Shown in pieces: positions 1-8,312 of a stretch of DNA of 25,487 bases. The stretch spans positions 1-25,487 of the forward strand of contig CAYPLH010000056.1 of the NCBI GenBank assembly GCA_964411505.1, in the 5' to 3' direction. The notes under the pieces were generated by a model. The model ran no database searches. It was not told the DNA's origin and saw only the letters and a list, made by a program, of their open reading frames with translations. Position numbers and translations under genes: made by a program. Positions within the stretch are counted from its first letter, which is position 1, and each line of letters opens with the position of its first letter. Origin of the DNA: CAYPLH01 sp964411505 (lineage in GTDB: Bacteria; Bacillota; Clostridia; CAYPLH01; DUMO01).

Positions 1-132
1 CTTCTCATAAAATTACCAGTAGATGAAATATATTATTACACTGTCAGTCTGGCGATACCCTGAAAATGGGCGTTTTCACACTTTGTTAGGGCGGCTTGTG
101 AATCATTATTTATCCCTCAAAACTTTAATTCC

Positions 133-1077
133 TTAGTCTTGTTGCCTTCGGTTTACCATTCCGGCCAGCGGATTTGTATTGACCGCCGTTTGAAGCTGAT
201 GGTCGTCCAAGTGTGTATAAATCTGCGTGGTATTCAGAGATTCATGGCCCAGAATTTCTTTTAATGCTCTGATATCCACATGCCCATGCTTGTACAACAA
301 TGTTGCGGCGGTATGTCTTAGCTTATGGGGAGTAATATCCTGAGACAGTCCGGCAGCCTCAACCGCATTTTTAATAACGATCTGGATTGCCCGCATAGTA
401 AGCCGAATTCCTCTGTTGCTGATGAAAAGCGCATTGTCTTTTGGGTTATAGTTGCTACGGTCATTCAACCATGCGTTTACTGCGTTTTTAGCTGCCGGCG
501 TCAGGTAGATTTGCCGCTCCTTGTCGCCTTTTCCGATTACCGTCACGGATTGGGCGCTGATCTGTTCCACGTTCAGATTTGTGAGTTCAGCTAAGCGCAG
601 AGCGCAATTTAAAAACAGGGTAACAATACAGTAATTACGCGGCGAATCTTCAACGCTCATCAGGAGTCGTATGGAATCTTCCAGGTTCAGATATTTAGGT
701 ATCCGCTTTGCTTGCTTCGGGACTTCCAATTCTTCAGTAATGTTATTATCAATCAAATGCGCTTTGGTTTTTAGATATTTCCAAAACTGTCTGATGGATA
801 TGATCTTGCGCCCGCAGGTCGCAACGGAGCAGTTCCGTTCTTTTTGCAAATATGCGACAAAGGCATACATATCATCCAGCGTGATTGATTTTATAAATTT
901 GATATCCGCAAACGAGCAATCGGATGGGGGAGGTGCAGATGGTTTTCTTCGCTTAGAAACAAACTTAAACAGAAGCCGAAGGTCAACGCGAAATTCGGAT
1001 ATCGTGTGCGGCGAACGCGCCTTAATCACGGTCAGGTAGCTGAAATACTCCTCCAGTATTTTATTGTTGAGTTCCAT
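133..1077 (-). CDS. Tyrosine recombinase, XerC/XerD-like integrase
   Basis: Site-specific DNA recombinase that would cut and rejoin DNA through a covalent tyrosine intermediate. The 314-residue length is typical of XerC/XerD and of simple integrases. An N-terminal SAM-like core-binding domain (about residues 5-105) precedes the catalytic domain. The catalytic set is complete: R161 (CALRLAEL), K183/K186 (GKGDKERQ), H251 and R254 (HKLRHTAATLL), H278 (LGHES) and the nucleophile Y287 (TQIYTHL). The ATG follows a GGAGTG ribosome site. It is the leftmost gene, read in the same direction as the cluster but separated from the dehydrogenase remnant by about 205 bases without a gene, and it looks more GC-rich than its neighbours. 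It could be the integrase of a mobile region that carries the cluster, or an unrelated chromosomal Xer paralogue. Family call is sure, role is not. Confidence 0.93.
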   Translation of the reverse strand: MELNNKILEEYFSYLTVIKARSPHTISEFRVDLRLLFKFVSKRRKPSAPPPSDCSFADIKFIKSITLDDMYAFVAYLQKERNCSVATCGRKIISIRQFWKYLKTKAHLIDNNITEELEVPKQAKRIPKYLNLEDSIRLLMSVEDSPRNYCIVTLFLNCALRLAELTNLNVEQISAQSVTVIGKGDKERQIYLTPAAKNAVNAWLNDRSNYNPKDNALFISNRGIRLTMRAIQIVIKNAVEAAGLSQDITPHKLRHTAATLLYKHGHVDIRALKEILGHESLNTTQIYTHLDDHQLQTAVNTNPLAGMVNRRQQD

Positions 1078-1282
1078 AAACGAACACTCCTTTTTTCTTT
1101 TAGTGTGTCCGTCTATGCGGGAGAATATACCAAGATTTTTACGGATAGCGAAAATGTTGTATTCGCAGTTGATTTTCAGATGGTCTAAAAAATCTTCTTA
1201 TTTCCCCTTCTCATCGAATATTTTTACTCAAAATGTGTGAAATAATCGTTTTCGCAGTAGCCAAAATTCCAGAACATTTTTA

Positions 1283-2208
1283 TCATGAAAATTGCTTTAA
1301 ATAATCAGCGACCTTATGTAGTTGCATTATTTCCGATTCTGAATATGCATCAACTATTTTTTCTTTTATACCCTCTTGATTTATAATCGTTGGCAAAGAC
1401 ATCGCTACGTTAGTGATGTCAAATTCACCCTTCATTTCACAACAAACACTTACTATTGTTTCATTTTTATTGAGAATTGAATCTATCAAGTACAAAACAC
1501 AGGATGTATATCCATAATTAGTGAAATGTTTACCTTTAATAATTTCTGCGCCATATGCCTTATTTTTTAAATGGATATCATTCATTATATTGCCGTCCCA
1601 TTTAATATTGTTCAACCTACAGTATTCATTTACAGGTTTATTTTGTATTCTTAATTGGCTCCATAAAATAAATTGCATGTCACAATGTTCGCCCGCCACA
1701 TAACCTTTACATCTTTGTTATTTAATTGAAATTTATCAGCAATTTGGGAGATAAATCTTAAGCTATCCAACATACAACCTGTTGCAAAAAATTTATTGAA
1801 TGGAAATATGTTCATATTGAAAATTCTATGTGTCAAAATATCATTGGGGTTAGTTACTAAAATTACCATGTTGTCCTTGTAATAAGGTTCTATATTAGAT
1901 ACCACTTCTTTGACAATTCGAAAGTTTGTATCTAAAAGATCAAGTCTACTTTCGCTGGCATTTCTATTACGACCGGCAGCTATGATAATAACTTTGGAGT
2001 CATAACAATCGGAATAATCGCCACAAAATATTCTGCTTGCAGATTGAATTTGTAATCCATGTATTATATCCAAAACTTCACTTTCAACTTTTCCCTTCTT
2101 TTCCAGTAAGTCCACAAGTGCAATTTCATCGATATAAGGACATAAATATAAAGTGTATGCGGTTATAGAACCCACATTACCAATTCCAATAATAGTTATT
2201 TTATTCAT
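1283..2208 (-). pseudogene. Lactate/malate dehydrogenase-like gene, frameshifted
   Basis: NAD-dependent 2-hydroxyacid dehydrogenase (LDH/MDH family) broken near 1699. The first reading frame (2208 down to about 1700) has the NAD site GIGNVG near residue 8, an acidic residue in LVDLLEKK, the loop GRNRNASESR, VTNPND and DSLRF with the substrate-binding Arg. It then runs out of frame to a stop at 1651. The C-terminal half resumes in another frame as AGEHCDMQF, carrying the catalytic His but with Cys where family members have Gly (GEHGD), and continues to the normal family C-terminus at 1283. Restoring one base near GTTATGTGGCGGGC rejoins the halves into about 308 residues, the usual family length. 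Arg occupies the position that is Gln102 in lactate dehydrogenases, which points to a malate-type dicarboxylic substrate. A GTGAGGATA ribosome site precedes the ATG. It is either a true pseudogene or a sequencing error. Confidence 0.85.
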
Positions 2209-2259
2209 AAAAATATCCTCACAGCACCGTAAATACTTAACTTGTTCTTACGCTTATTT

Positions 2260-3465
2260 CTAATTTACTCTTTTAGCGCCAATAAGTTTCAAAAGTGTAT
2301 GTTCAACTCCAAACTGTGAGGTCAATTTTCTTATTTCATTACCGTTGTTTTTTTTATAACCAGTATAACGTGCTCGTATCATTGTATTCTTTGGTGTATT
2401 CTCTTCTCCTACAAATTCGATTACGTCAACAGCATACCCGGCTCCGCTTAACACCTCACAACGGATACAATCTGTAAGCAATGCTGAAAATCGCTCTTTG
2501 AACAATCCATGGCGTAAAAGAAGAGCATATTCGTCGGTTCGGCAGATTTGTGCATTAATTTCTTGTTGGCAGCAAGGTACGCAAAAAATATATTTAACCT
2601 TGTTTTGAATAGCATAATACATCGCATAGTCAGTGGCGGTATTGCATGCGTGAAGTGTTATAATCATATCAACATCGCTTTGACATGGTGTGATTTTTGA
2701 TATATCCCCTTTGATAAAAATCAATTTCTTATATCCATACTTCTGAGCCACATCATTGCAGAATTCTACGACATCGCTATTTATGTCATACCCAGTAATC
2801 TTAACATCCATTTTTTTCACAACCGTAAAATAATAATATAAAATAAACGTTAAATATGATTTCCCACAGCCAAACTCCACAACATTTAATACGACGTCAG
2901 TGTCTTTGCGTAAGCCGCCGTCAATAATTTTTAAAAAACTATTAATTTGTCGAAACTTGTTATACTTTGCTTTGACAACTCGGTAATCTTTTGTAAAGAC
3001 ACCTAAATCTACCAAGGGTTGTACAGGCATCCCCTCCATTAGGAGATAATCCTTTTCTTTATCGTGGTTCAGAGTTATTTTTACATCCGCTTTGTTGGCA
3101 GTTTTTGTTCTGCTAAGCATAAGTTTTTTAGACACACGATATGCGATGACATTATCACGTGTAATTATATGAATCTGTTTGTACAAATTCTCATCTAACA
3201 GTCTTTCCAAATATACGCGAAAACCAGATTCTGGAATATTTTCATGAAATGCTACGCCACCGATGAATTTCTCGCACTGCCACGCCTTGCTCTTTTTCAA
3301 CATTATGGGTTTAATTACCACTTTTTGCACCTCGGTTTTAGTTACACTAAATACAATCTTAAATGTTTCACTGTGTGGTAGACCCACAATTTCGTCAATT
3401 ACATCTTTATAAATAATTAGCCCCTCCTCGCAATTTACGTTTGATCGTTTTTCAAAGTCGATCAT
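2260..3465 (-). CDS. Class I SAM-dependent methyltransferase (Methyltransf_32-like)
   Basis: Predicted S-adenosylmethionine-dependent methyltransferase of 401 residues. The Rossmann-type domain begins about residue 192, with motif I VVEFGCGKSYL (195-205) and the acidic ribose-binding region GYDIN (225-229). The family-characteristic LHACNTATDY (271-280) and PCCQQE (297-302) follow. The approximately 190 N-terminal residues have no motif I recognise. The ATG at 3465 has no good ribosome site, and the gene starts 39 bases after the adenylation-carrier gene, so it may depend on translational coupling or start slightly downstream. Proteins with this HAC...PCCQ arrangement also occur as chromosomal genes of unknown substrate, so tailoring of the cluster product is only an inference from position. 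Confidence 0.8.
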   Translation of the reverse strand: MIDFEKRSNVNCEEGLIIYKDVIDEIVGLPHSETFKIVFSVTKTEVQKVVIKPIMLKKSKAWQCEKFIGGVAFHENIPESGFRVYLERLLDENLYKQIHIITRDNVIAYRVSKKLMLSRTKTANKADVKITLNHDKEKDYLLMEGMPVQPLVDLGVFTKDYRVVKAKYNKFRQINSFLKIIDGGLRKDTDVVLNVVEFGCGKSYLTFILYYYFTVVKKMDVKITGYDINSDVVEFCNDVAQKYGYKKLIFIKGDISKITPCQSDVDMIITLHACNTATDYAMYYAIQNKVKYIFCVPCCQQEINAQICRTDEYALLLRHGLFKERFSALLTDCIRCEVLSGAGYAVDVIEFVGEENTPKNTMIRARYTGYKKNNGNEIRKLTSQFGVEHTLLKLIGAKRVN

Positions 3466-3504
3466 ATGAATAGAAAGTATTAATCGAATTTTTAAGTTTC
3501 AACT

Positions 3505-5295
3505 TTATATGATTTTCGATATCACATATTCAATCATTGACTTTACCGTAGGAAATTTAGTAATCAATAGCATTTCATCGTCAAACTCAAAATCAAACTC
3601 ACACTCCAACGCCACAATGGTTTTTATAAATGTTATGGAATCAAGTCCGATGCTATTGAAATCCATATCCAAAGATACATTATCAGAAACTTTTTCGCTG
3701 AGATTTGTAATAATAACATCAAAGGCTCTCTTTTGAAAATCAGTCAATTCATCAGAAGCCGATACATCGGGGATGTCATCGTTGGATTTGAATTCTACGC
3801 ATTCTAATACTCTTTTCCGATCCATTTTTCCGTTGAAATTTTCAATGAATTTTTCCACACGTTTGAACACAGATGGAATCATGTATGAAGGAAGTTTTGC
3901 GTAGAGATGATCTGCAATGTATTTAGAATCTATTTTGATTTCGCTTATATAATAAGCCCCCAGTATTTTATCAATCTCATTCGTTTCTAACGCAATAACG
4001 ACAGATTGTTTTATCCCCTCGATTTGATTAAGATGCGTCTCGATTTCTTCCGGTTTAACCCGATAGCCGCGAATCTTTATTTGATTATCTACTCGGCCTA
4101 AACAAACAACATCTTTATTCTCGTTCTGCTTGACAATATCTCCTGTACGATAATAGGTGGAGCCTAAAATTGTCACAAATTTATCTTTTGTCAACTGATC
4201 ATTATTCAAATAGCATTGAGATAAACAGCTACCCCCTATATATAACTCGCCCTTTTCTTCATTTGCCACTTCTTCTAAGTTTTCATTTAAAATATGATAC
4301 GATATATTTTGTATGGACTTTCCTATGGGAATATCACCCGTGATAAGGTTTTTGGGGATTTCATAATGAAACGTGTCATCTGAACATTCACTTTGTCCAT
4401 AAGCGTTTATAAGGGATATATGATCGTATTCTTTATAAAACCTTTCAGCTACAATTCTATCAACTTTTTCACCAGTTAAAATAATTTGCTTCATGTTCGA
4501 CAAGGCTAATTTAGGATGTTTGTTTCCGAGGTATTGGAAATAACCATATAAAGAATGCGGGATCATGCTTACAACATTTATTTCATCCCGTTCAAGCTGT
4601 TCAAGAAATTGATACGGTTTTTTTATAAGGTCATTATCGTAAATAAATAGCTGTGCGCCCAACAAAATGGGCGTAAGTATCTGCCATATTGAAGCGACAA
4701 AACCAATGTTGAAGCTCAAACAAAGACGGCTTTCACAAGTCAGGTTCAATAAAGAAATTTTGGCTTCAATATGATTGATAATCCCTTCATATGTTAATAA
4801 AACCCCTTTGGGTATGCCCGAAGAACCGGAGGTGAAAATACAGTATGCCAAATCTTTTGGATTATATATAATTAACTCATTTTCTGATTGATTGTTCTTT
4901 TTTAACTCCGCATAGTTTACATAATAATCCAAAATGCCTTCATGTTTGATTTCAGGGCGTGCATACTCATTATATAAAATTATCTTGGGATTACTCTCAG
5001 TCAAAATGCGGTTAATTTGCTCATGTGGCAAATCAATGTTTATCGGTATGACAGCGGCATTGCAATTAAGGATTGCAAATATGGATACTACCATATCGAT
5101 GGAGTTAGACATATGTACTGCAACAAAGTCGCCTTTCACAATACCAAAGCGTTTTAATTCTTCTGTTAGGGACATAGTTATATCCCTGAGTTCTGAATAA
5201 GAAATAGATTGGTTATTACATACAATCGCTTTCTTATCAGGATTCATTTGAGAAAGATCAAGTAACGATTTTTTAATAATAGGTTGATTAATCAT
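3505..5295 (-). CDS. NRPS-like adenylation-carrier (A-T) didomain protein
   Basis: Activates a carboxylic or amino acid as its adenylate and loads it on its own phosphopantetheine arm. Adenylation motifs are in order: A3 FTSGSSGIPKG (about 154-164), A5 NAYGQSE (297-303), A7 YRTGD (382-386), A8 GRVDNQIKIRGYR (400-412) and the A10 catalytic Lys in NGKMDR (K490). A carrier domain fills about 520-596, with the modified Ser at S553 in GLDSITF. Val200 stands in FVASIW where alpha-amino-acid domains carry the Asp that holds the alpha-amino group (FDxS), so a standard alpha-amino acid is unlikely. The start codon directly follows the PanD stop, behind a GAGGTGG ribosome site. That abutment makes beta-alanine the leading substrate candidate (inference). 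There is no condensation or release domain. Confidence 0.93.
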   Translation of the reverse strand: MINQPIIKKSLLDLSQMNPDKKAIVCNNQSISYSELRDITMSLTEELKRFGIVKGDFVAVHMSNSIDMVVSIFAILNCNAAVIPINIDLPHEQINRILTESNPKIILYNEYARPEIKHEGILDYYVNYAELKKNNQSENELIIYNPKDLAYCIFTSGSSGIPKGVLLTYEGIINHIEAKISLLNLTCESRLCLSFNIGFVASIWQILTPILLGAQLFIYDNDLIKKPYQFLEQLERDEINVVSMIPHSLYGYFQYLGNKHPKLALSNMKQIILTGEKVDRIVAERFYKEYDHISLINAYGQSECSDDTFHYEIPKNLITGDIPIGKSIQNISYHILNENLEEVANEEKGELYIGGSCLSQCYLNNDQLTKDKFVTILGSTYYRTGDIVKQNENKDVVCLGRVDNQIKIRGYRVKPEEIETHLNQIEGIKQSVVIALETNEIDKILGAYYISEIKIDSKYIADHLYAKLPSYMIPSVFKRVEKFIENFNGKMDRKRVLECVEFKSNDDIPDVSASDELTDFQKRAFDVIITNLSEKVSDNVSLDMDFNSIGLDSITFIKTIVALECEFDFEFDDEMLLITKFPTVKSMIEYVISKII

Positions 5296-5634
5296 TCAGA
5301 CCACCTCGTTATTTTCATCTAACACGATAATTTTTGGCTTATAGTTTTCCGGCACACTGTCAACAAGGTTAAAAGCCATAATAATCACTCGGTCGCCGAC
5401 AGTGACCAGTCTCGCGGCAGCTCCATTAAGGCATATGACGTTTCGATCCGCCGATTCGATAACATACGTTTCAAAACGCTGCCCGTTGTTGATGTCAACA
5501 ACAAGAACCTTCCGATATTCACACAAGCCGACTAATTCCATTAAGTCAGTAGATATGGTTATTGACCCTTCATAATTAATGTTGGCATCTGTAACCACTG
5601 CTCGATGTATTTTGGATTGAAGTATTTCTATCAT
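5296..5634 (-). CDS. panD: Aspartate 1-decarboxylase, PanD type
   Basis: Pyruvoyl enzyme that decarboxylates L-aspartate to beta-alanine. The 112 residues align along the whole length with bacterial PanD, which is slightly longer in E. coli (126). The self-processing site YEGS is present, so cleavage would fall between G23 and S24, with S24 becoming the pyruvoyl group. The other known active-site residues are in register: K8, R53 and Y57 (GQRFETY) and N70 in the NGAAA motif. The start has a strong GGAGGATGGG ribosome site. PanD normally serves pantothenate synthesis with panB and panC, which are absent here. It abuts an adenylation-carrier gene on one side and follows a BtrH-like gene on the other, so a dedicated beta-alanine supply for the cluster is the best reading. 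Supplying pantothenate for carrier arms is the alternative. Confidence 0.95.
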   Translation of the reverse strand: MIEILQSKIHRAVVTDANINYEGSITISTDLMELVGLCEYRKVLVVDINNGQRFETYVIESADRNVICLNGAAARLVTVGDRVIIMAFNLVDSVPENYKPKIIVLDENNEVV

Positions 5635-5669
5635 TTTCCCATCCTCCTGTTATTAATTGAATTCATATT

Positions 5670-6653
5670 TTAGAATTCAATTATAGTTTTGAATATTTCA
5701 TTTTCAGATTCACACAAATCTTGTACTTTATTTATAAAATCATGCAGATGCTTTCCTTCGTTGGTAATTCCAATTTTTATTAAATGTTTATCAATGTGCC
5801 CCCATGCTTTTTCAATTTCTTGATATTTATTAAAATAATTTTCGTATTCTTTGTAGCTTCCCATAAAATCGAGTACATATCGTTTTGCAGTTAAAAATCC
5901 ATCAACTTTTAATTGGTAATTTATTTTCAATATTAGTTCATTAAAACTATCATGTTGGTTTCTGTAAAAAGAGGACATTAAATAATTCAATAATTTATTA
6001 ACAGAAAATTGGTTTTTATTCTCTTTATCATAGTTATTAATATATTGTGCTATTGCATTTTTAAATCTTTGCTTCGCTACTTTCTTTATGGTCGACTCAT
6101 TTTCAGCCAATTTATCTAAAGAATATAAAAGCATATAACAATAATCCATTGATTGCCACGCATTCAGAATTGCTGTGAAATCTGTCCATCCCTCAAACGT
6201 CGTTGAGTGTTGGGAGGGTATATATCCATCACTTATATAAATTAAATCATTATTCAAATCTACCCCTATAGGGTTTATAAAATGTGGTGTATTAATAACA
6301 TGTTGAAAGACAGGATTATGAACTAGTAACTCAGTTCCTACCCGGATGCATAAAAATGAGCCACTTTTTATGCTTTCTAATAAAAGCGCTATAGCTTCTT
6401 GTTTTCCTTTTGCTTTTTCATATTTAAAATAAATATTTGCTTTTTTTAGAAATGCAAAATTAGATTCATACATATTTGTTGCAATGCGAAGGGGATTTAT
6501 TGATGCCTTCTTTGAAAATCTTATGCCATCACCAATAAAATAAATATCACTTTTATCAATCGAGCATCCGATATTAAATATATGATTATATATACATGAG
6601 TTTAAACACTCAAATCCTAAAACTGTAGTATAGTTTTGCCGCACTGTAATCAT
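5670..6653 (-). CDS. BtrH-like protein, putative cysteine acyltransferase
   Basis: A 327-residue soluble protein whose N-terminal half resembles the butirosin BtrH N-terminal family of papain-like folds. In butirosin, BtrH moves an acyl chain from a carrier protein to an amine. Features that support the match: Cys16 in a GFECLNSC segment followed by IYFIGDGIRF (37-46), corresponding to the usual Cys then glycine-rich stretch, and PHFINPIGVDLNNDLIYISDGY (His124, Asp142), which could complete a Cys-His-Asp triad. The residue before the Cys is Glu rather than the usual His. The helical C-terminal half (about 180-327) is unassigned. The ATG follows GGGAGAG. It lies between a PaaK-like ligase and PanD, where an amide-forming enzyme would be needed in a cluster without condensation domains. 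The assignment rests on short motifs and could be wrong. Confidence 0.5.
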   Translation of the reverse strand: MITVRQNYTTVLGFECLNSCIYNHIFNIGCSIDKSDIYFIGDGIRFSKKASINPLRIATNMYESNFAFLKKANIYFKYEKAKGKQEAIALLLESIKSGSFLCIRVGTELLVHNPVFQHVINTPHFINPIGVDLNNDLIYISDGYIPSQHSTTFEGWTDFTAILNAWQSMDYCYMLLYSLDKLAENESTIKKVAKQRFKNAIAQYINNYDKENKNQFSVNKLLNYLMSSFYRNQHDSFNELILKINYQLKVDGFLTAKRYVLDFMGSYKEYENYFNKYQEIEKAWGHIDKHLIKIGITNEGKHLHDFINKVQDLCESENEIFKTIIEF

Positions 6654-6672
6654 AATTTACTCTCCCTGCTTG

Positions 6673-7914
6673 TTATTTAAAAGAGACACTAAAAATATCT
6701 TCAAATATCAAGGCATCGTTATATGTAAAGTAATATTTATATTTATCTTCTGGATACAAGCAACTTGCTATTTCTTCGAATTTTTTTTGGAACGTTTCTG
6801 TAGAACCCAATAACCGCCGCGTATTTACATCAAATTCATTTGCACTCACTTGTGTAACATGTATAGAAAGGTAATTATCAATATTATAATCATCAATCAT
6901 CATATCAACTATGGTTTCAAAATACTTTTTTCCATTTTTTTTCGTTCCAACAATTCGTTCGTCTCCATGTACAAACACTATTCTCTTGGCAGGATTCCCG
7001 CATTCACATGCGCTCTCCATATAATAGGCTTTATCAGATAATTTATATCGTATAAAAGGCATAACTTTTTGGATCAGCGAAGTTACAACAACGCGACCAA
7101 TTTTGTTCGGTTCTGAAATTATACACCCGTTTTGATTAATTATTTCAAAAATAACACTTCGTTCATTAACATGATGATATCCATGTTTACATGATTGTGA
7201 AATTGACCAAATCTCAAGACAACCATAGAGATCAATTATGTTGCACTTGAAAGTCTCAGCATATATTTTTCTCACCTCATTAGAAACAAAAGATGATGTG
7301 TATTCAATGTATTGCAGTATTTTATCGATATTAAAATCAATGGAATATTTTATGATATGTTGATAATATTTTTCTAAATCTTGCGCTTGAATATGCCACC
7401 ACTTGTATCTTTTATTATTATTTAAATAAGCTATTTCATCAGCTATGCGGTATTCTACTTTTTTGTTTGGATCAAAAGGGAAAGGATAATCAGCTGAATT
7501 TAGATGAACTCTATATAAAAGGTTTTTGGGTTCGATATGGGAAACTTTATTGCGTAATCGCCATATCTCTGCATTTAGTTTCAATTGCTCATCTGGGGTT
7601 CTGATAATCATCATTGGAGTTCCTGATGTTCCGCTTGTAAAACTTACAAGAATGCTCATCCCATTTTCTAATATAAATGGGTGTGTTTTTACCTTGTAGT
7701 ATTCATTGTTAAAGAGAAAGTTTAAATCATTTTCTTTTAACTGATCACAAAAGAAATCTATATAGTTACTTTTTACAGTTTCTTTTGTTATTATTGGTAT
7801 TTCGAGAAATATATCAATTTGTTCGTGCGGATTAATATATTTCGGTAACCTTTCTTTGTAATACGATACATTATTAGCCAAATGAGAAATAATATCACAT
7901 AGTTTACTTTCCAT
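6673..7914 (-). CDS. Phenylacetate-CoA ligase (PaaK/CapK)-like adenylating enzyme
   Basis: Adenylate-forming enzyme of the PaaK/CapK branch, which activates carboxylic acids, often aryl acids, as AMP esters for transfer to CoA or a carrier thiol. The nucleotide-binding loop SFTSGTSGTP is clear. LYGCLE stands for the usual YGxTE, PFIRYKLSD for the RYxxGD motif, and the CECG motif common in this family follows. The reading frame is open up to 7998, but ATG 7914 is preferred: it sits behind GAGGTG and clears the carrier gene, which ends at 7946. This gives about 414 residues, close to the family's usual 400-440. The carrier protein encoded 31 bases upstream is the obvious thiol partner (inference). 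The real acid cannot be read from the sequence. Confidence 0.82.
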   Translation of the reverse strand: MESKLCDIISHLANNVSYYKERLPKYINPHEQIDIFLEIPIITKETVKSNYIDFFCDQLKENDLNFLFNNEYYKVKTHPFILENGMSILVSFTSGTSGTPMMIIRTPDEQLKLNAEIWRLRNKVSHIEPKNLLYRVHLNSADYPFPFDPNKKVEYRIADEIAYLNNNKRYKWWHIQAQDLEKYYQHIIKYSIDFNIDKILQYIEYTSSFVSNEVRKIYAETFKCNIIDLYGCLEIWSISQSCKHGYHHVNERSVIFEIINQNGCIISEPNKIGRVVVTSLIQKVMPFIRYKLSDKAYYMESACECGNPAKRIVFVHGDERIVGTKKNGKKYFETIVDMMIDDYNIDNYLSIHVTQVSANEFDVNTRRLLGSTETFQKKFEEIASCLYPEDKYKYYFTYNDALIFEDIFSVSFK

Positions 7915-7945
7915 TATTTTGCACCTCGATTTATTCAAAGTTGAG

Positions 7946-8200
7946 TTAATACACGTTTTTGTTTTGGTTAATGCTATTTTGAATAATATTATAAACATCG
8001 TTTACTGTGGCAACTTTTTCATAAGAAAGATCGTCTTCTTGAAGTTCCATACCGATTCTTTCTTCAAGAGCAACAATTAGCTGAAGGAACATTATAGAGT
8101 CAAATCCCAAATCTCGTATAAGACTGGATTCATCTGATATTTTTGTTATTTCTATTTCTCCGCACTCTGATATAAGCTGCTTTATTTGATTTTTTTCCAT
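7946..8200 (-). CDS. Free-standing acyl/peptidyl carrier protein
   Basis: An 84-residue acidic carrier protein. Ser35 in the motif DLGFDSIMF is the site for the phosphopantetheine arm, and the helical layout with a hydrophobic segment around ALEERIGMEL is standard for the family. The length is typical. The ATG follows AAGGAG at good spacing. It is encoded between two adenylating enzymes (448 and about 414 residues), so either could load it. Its Ser region resembles that of the carrier domain of the A-T protein (GLDSITF), which suggests both are served by the same transferase. No phosphopantetheinyl transferase gene is present in the window. Confidence 0.93.
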   Translation of the reverse strand: MEKNQIKQLISECGEIEITKISDESSLIRDLGFDSIMFLQLIVALEERIGMELQEDDLSYEKVATVNDVYNIIQNSINQNKNVY

Positions 8201-8312
8201 GAGGACAACTCCTTTTTATTTATAAATCTAATTACTCGCATTTTCTGCTACGAAAGTTCGACAAGGGTTTATGACCCGGGATTTATACTATTGATTCAAG
8301 TCATATTGTTTG

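Noticed and set aside
61..78. TGAAAA-6-TTTTCA palindrome downstream of the recombinase as a terminator or att core
   Set aside because: The stem is short and AT-rich, no T tract follows, and no second copy is visible, so neither role can be supported.
2295..2477. Small plus-strand open frame opposite the methyltransferase C-terminus
   Set aside because: Antisense shadow without ribosome site or motif.
7915..7998. 28-residue N-terminal extension of the PaaK-like enzyme overlapping the carrier gene
   Set aside because: ATG 7914 has a GAGGTG ribosome site and gives the normal family length; the extension overlaps the carrier gene's coding end and has no family resemblance.
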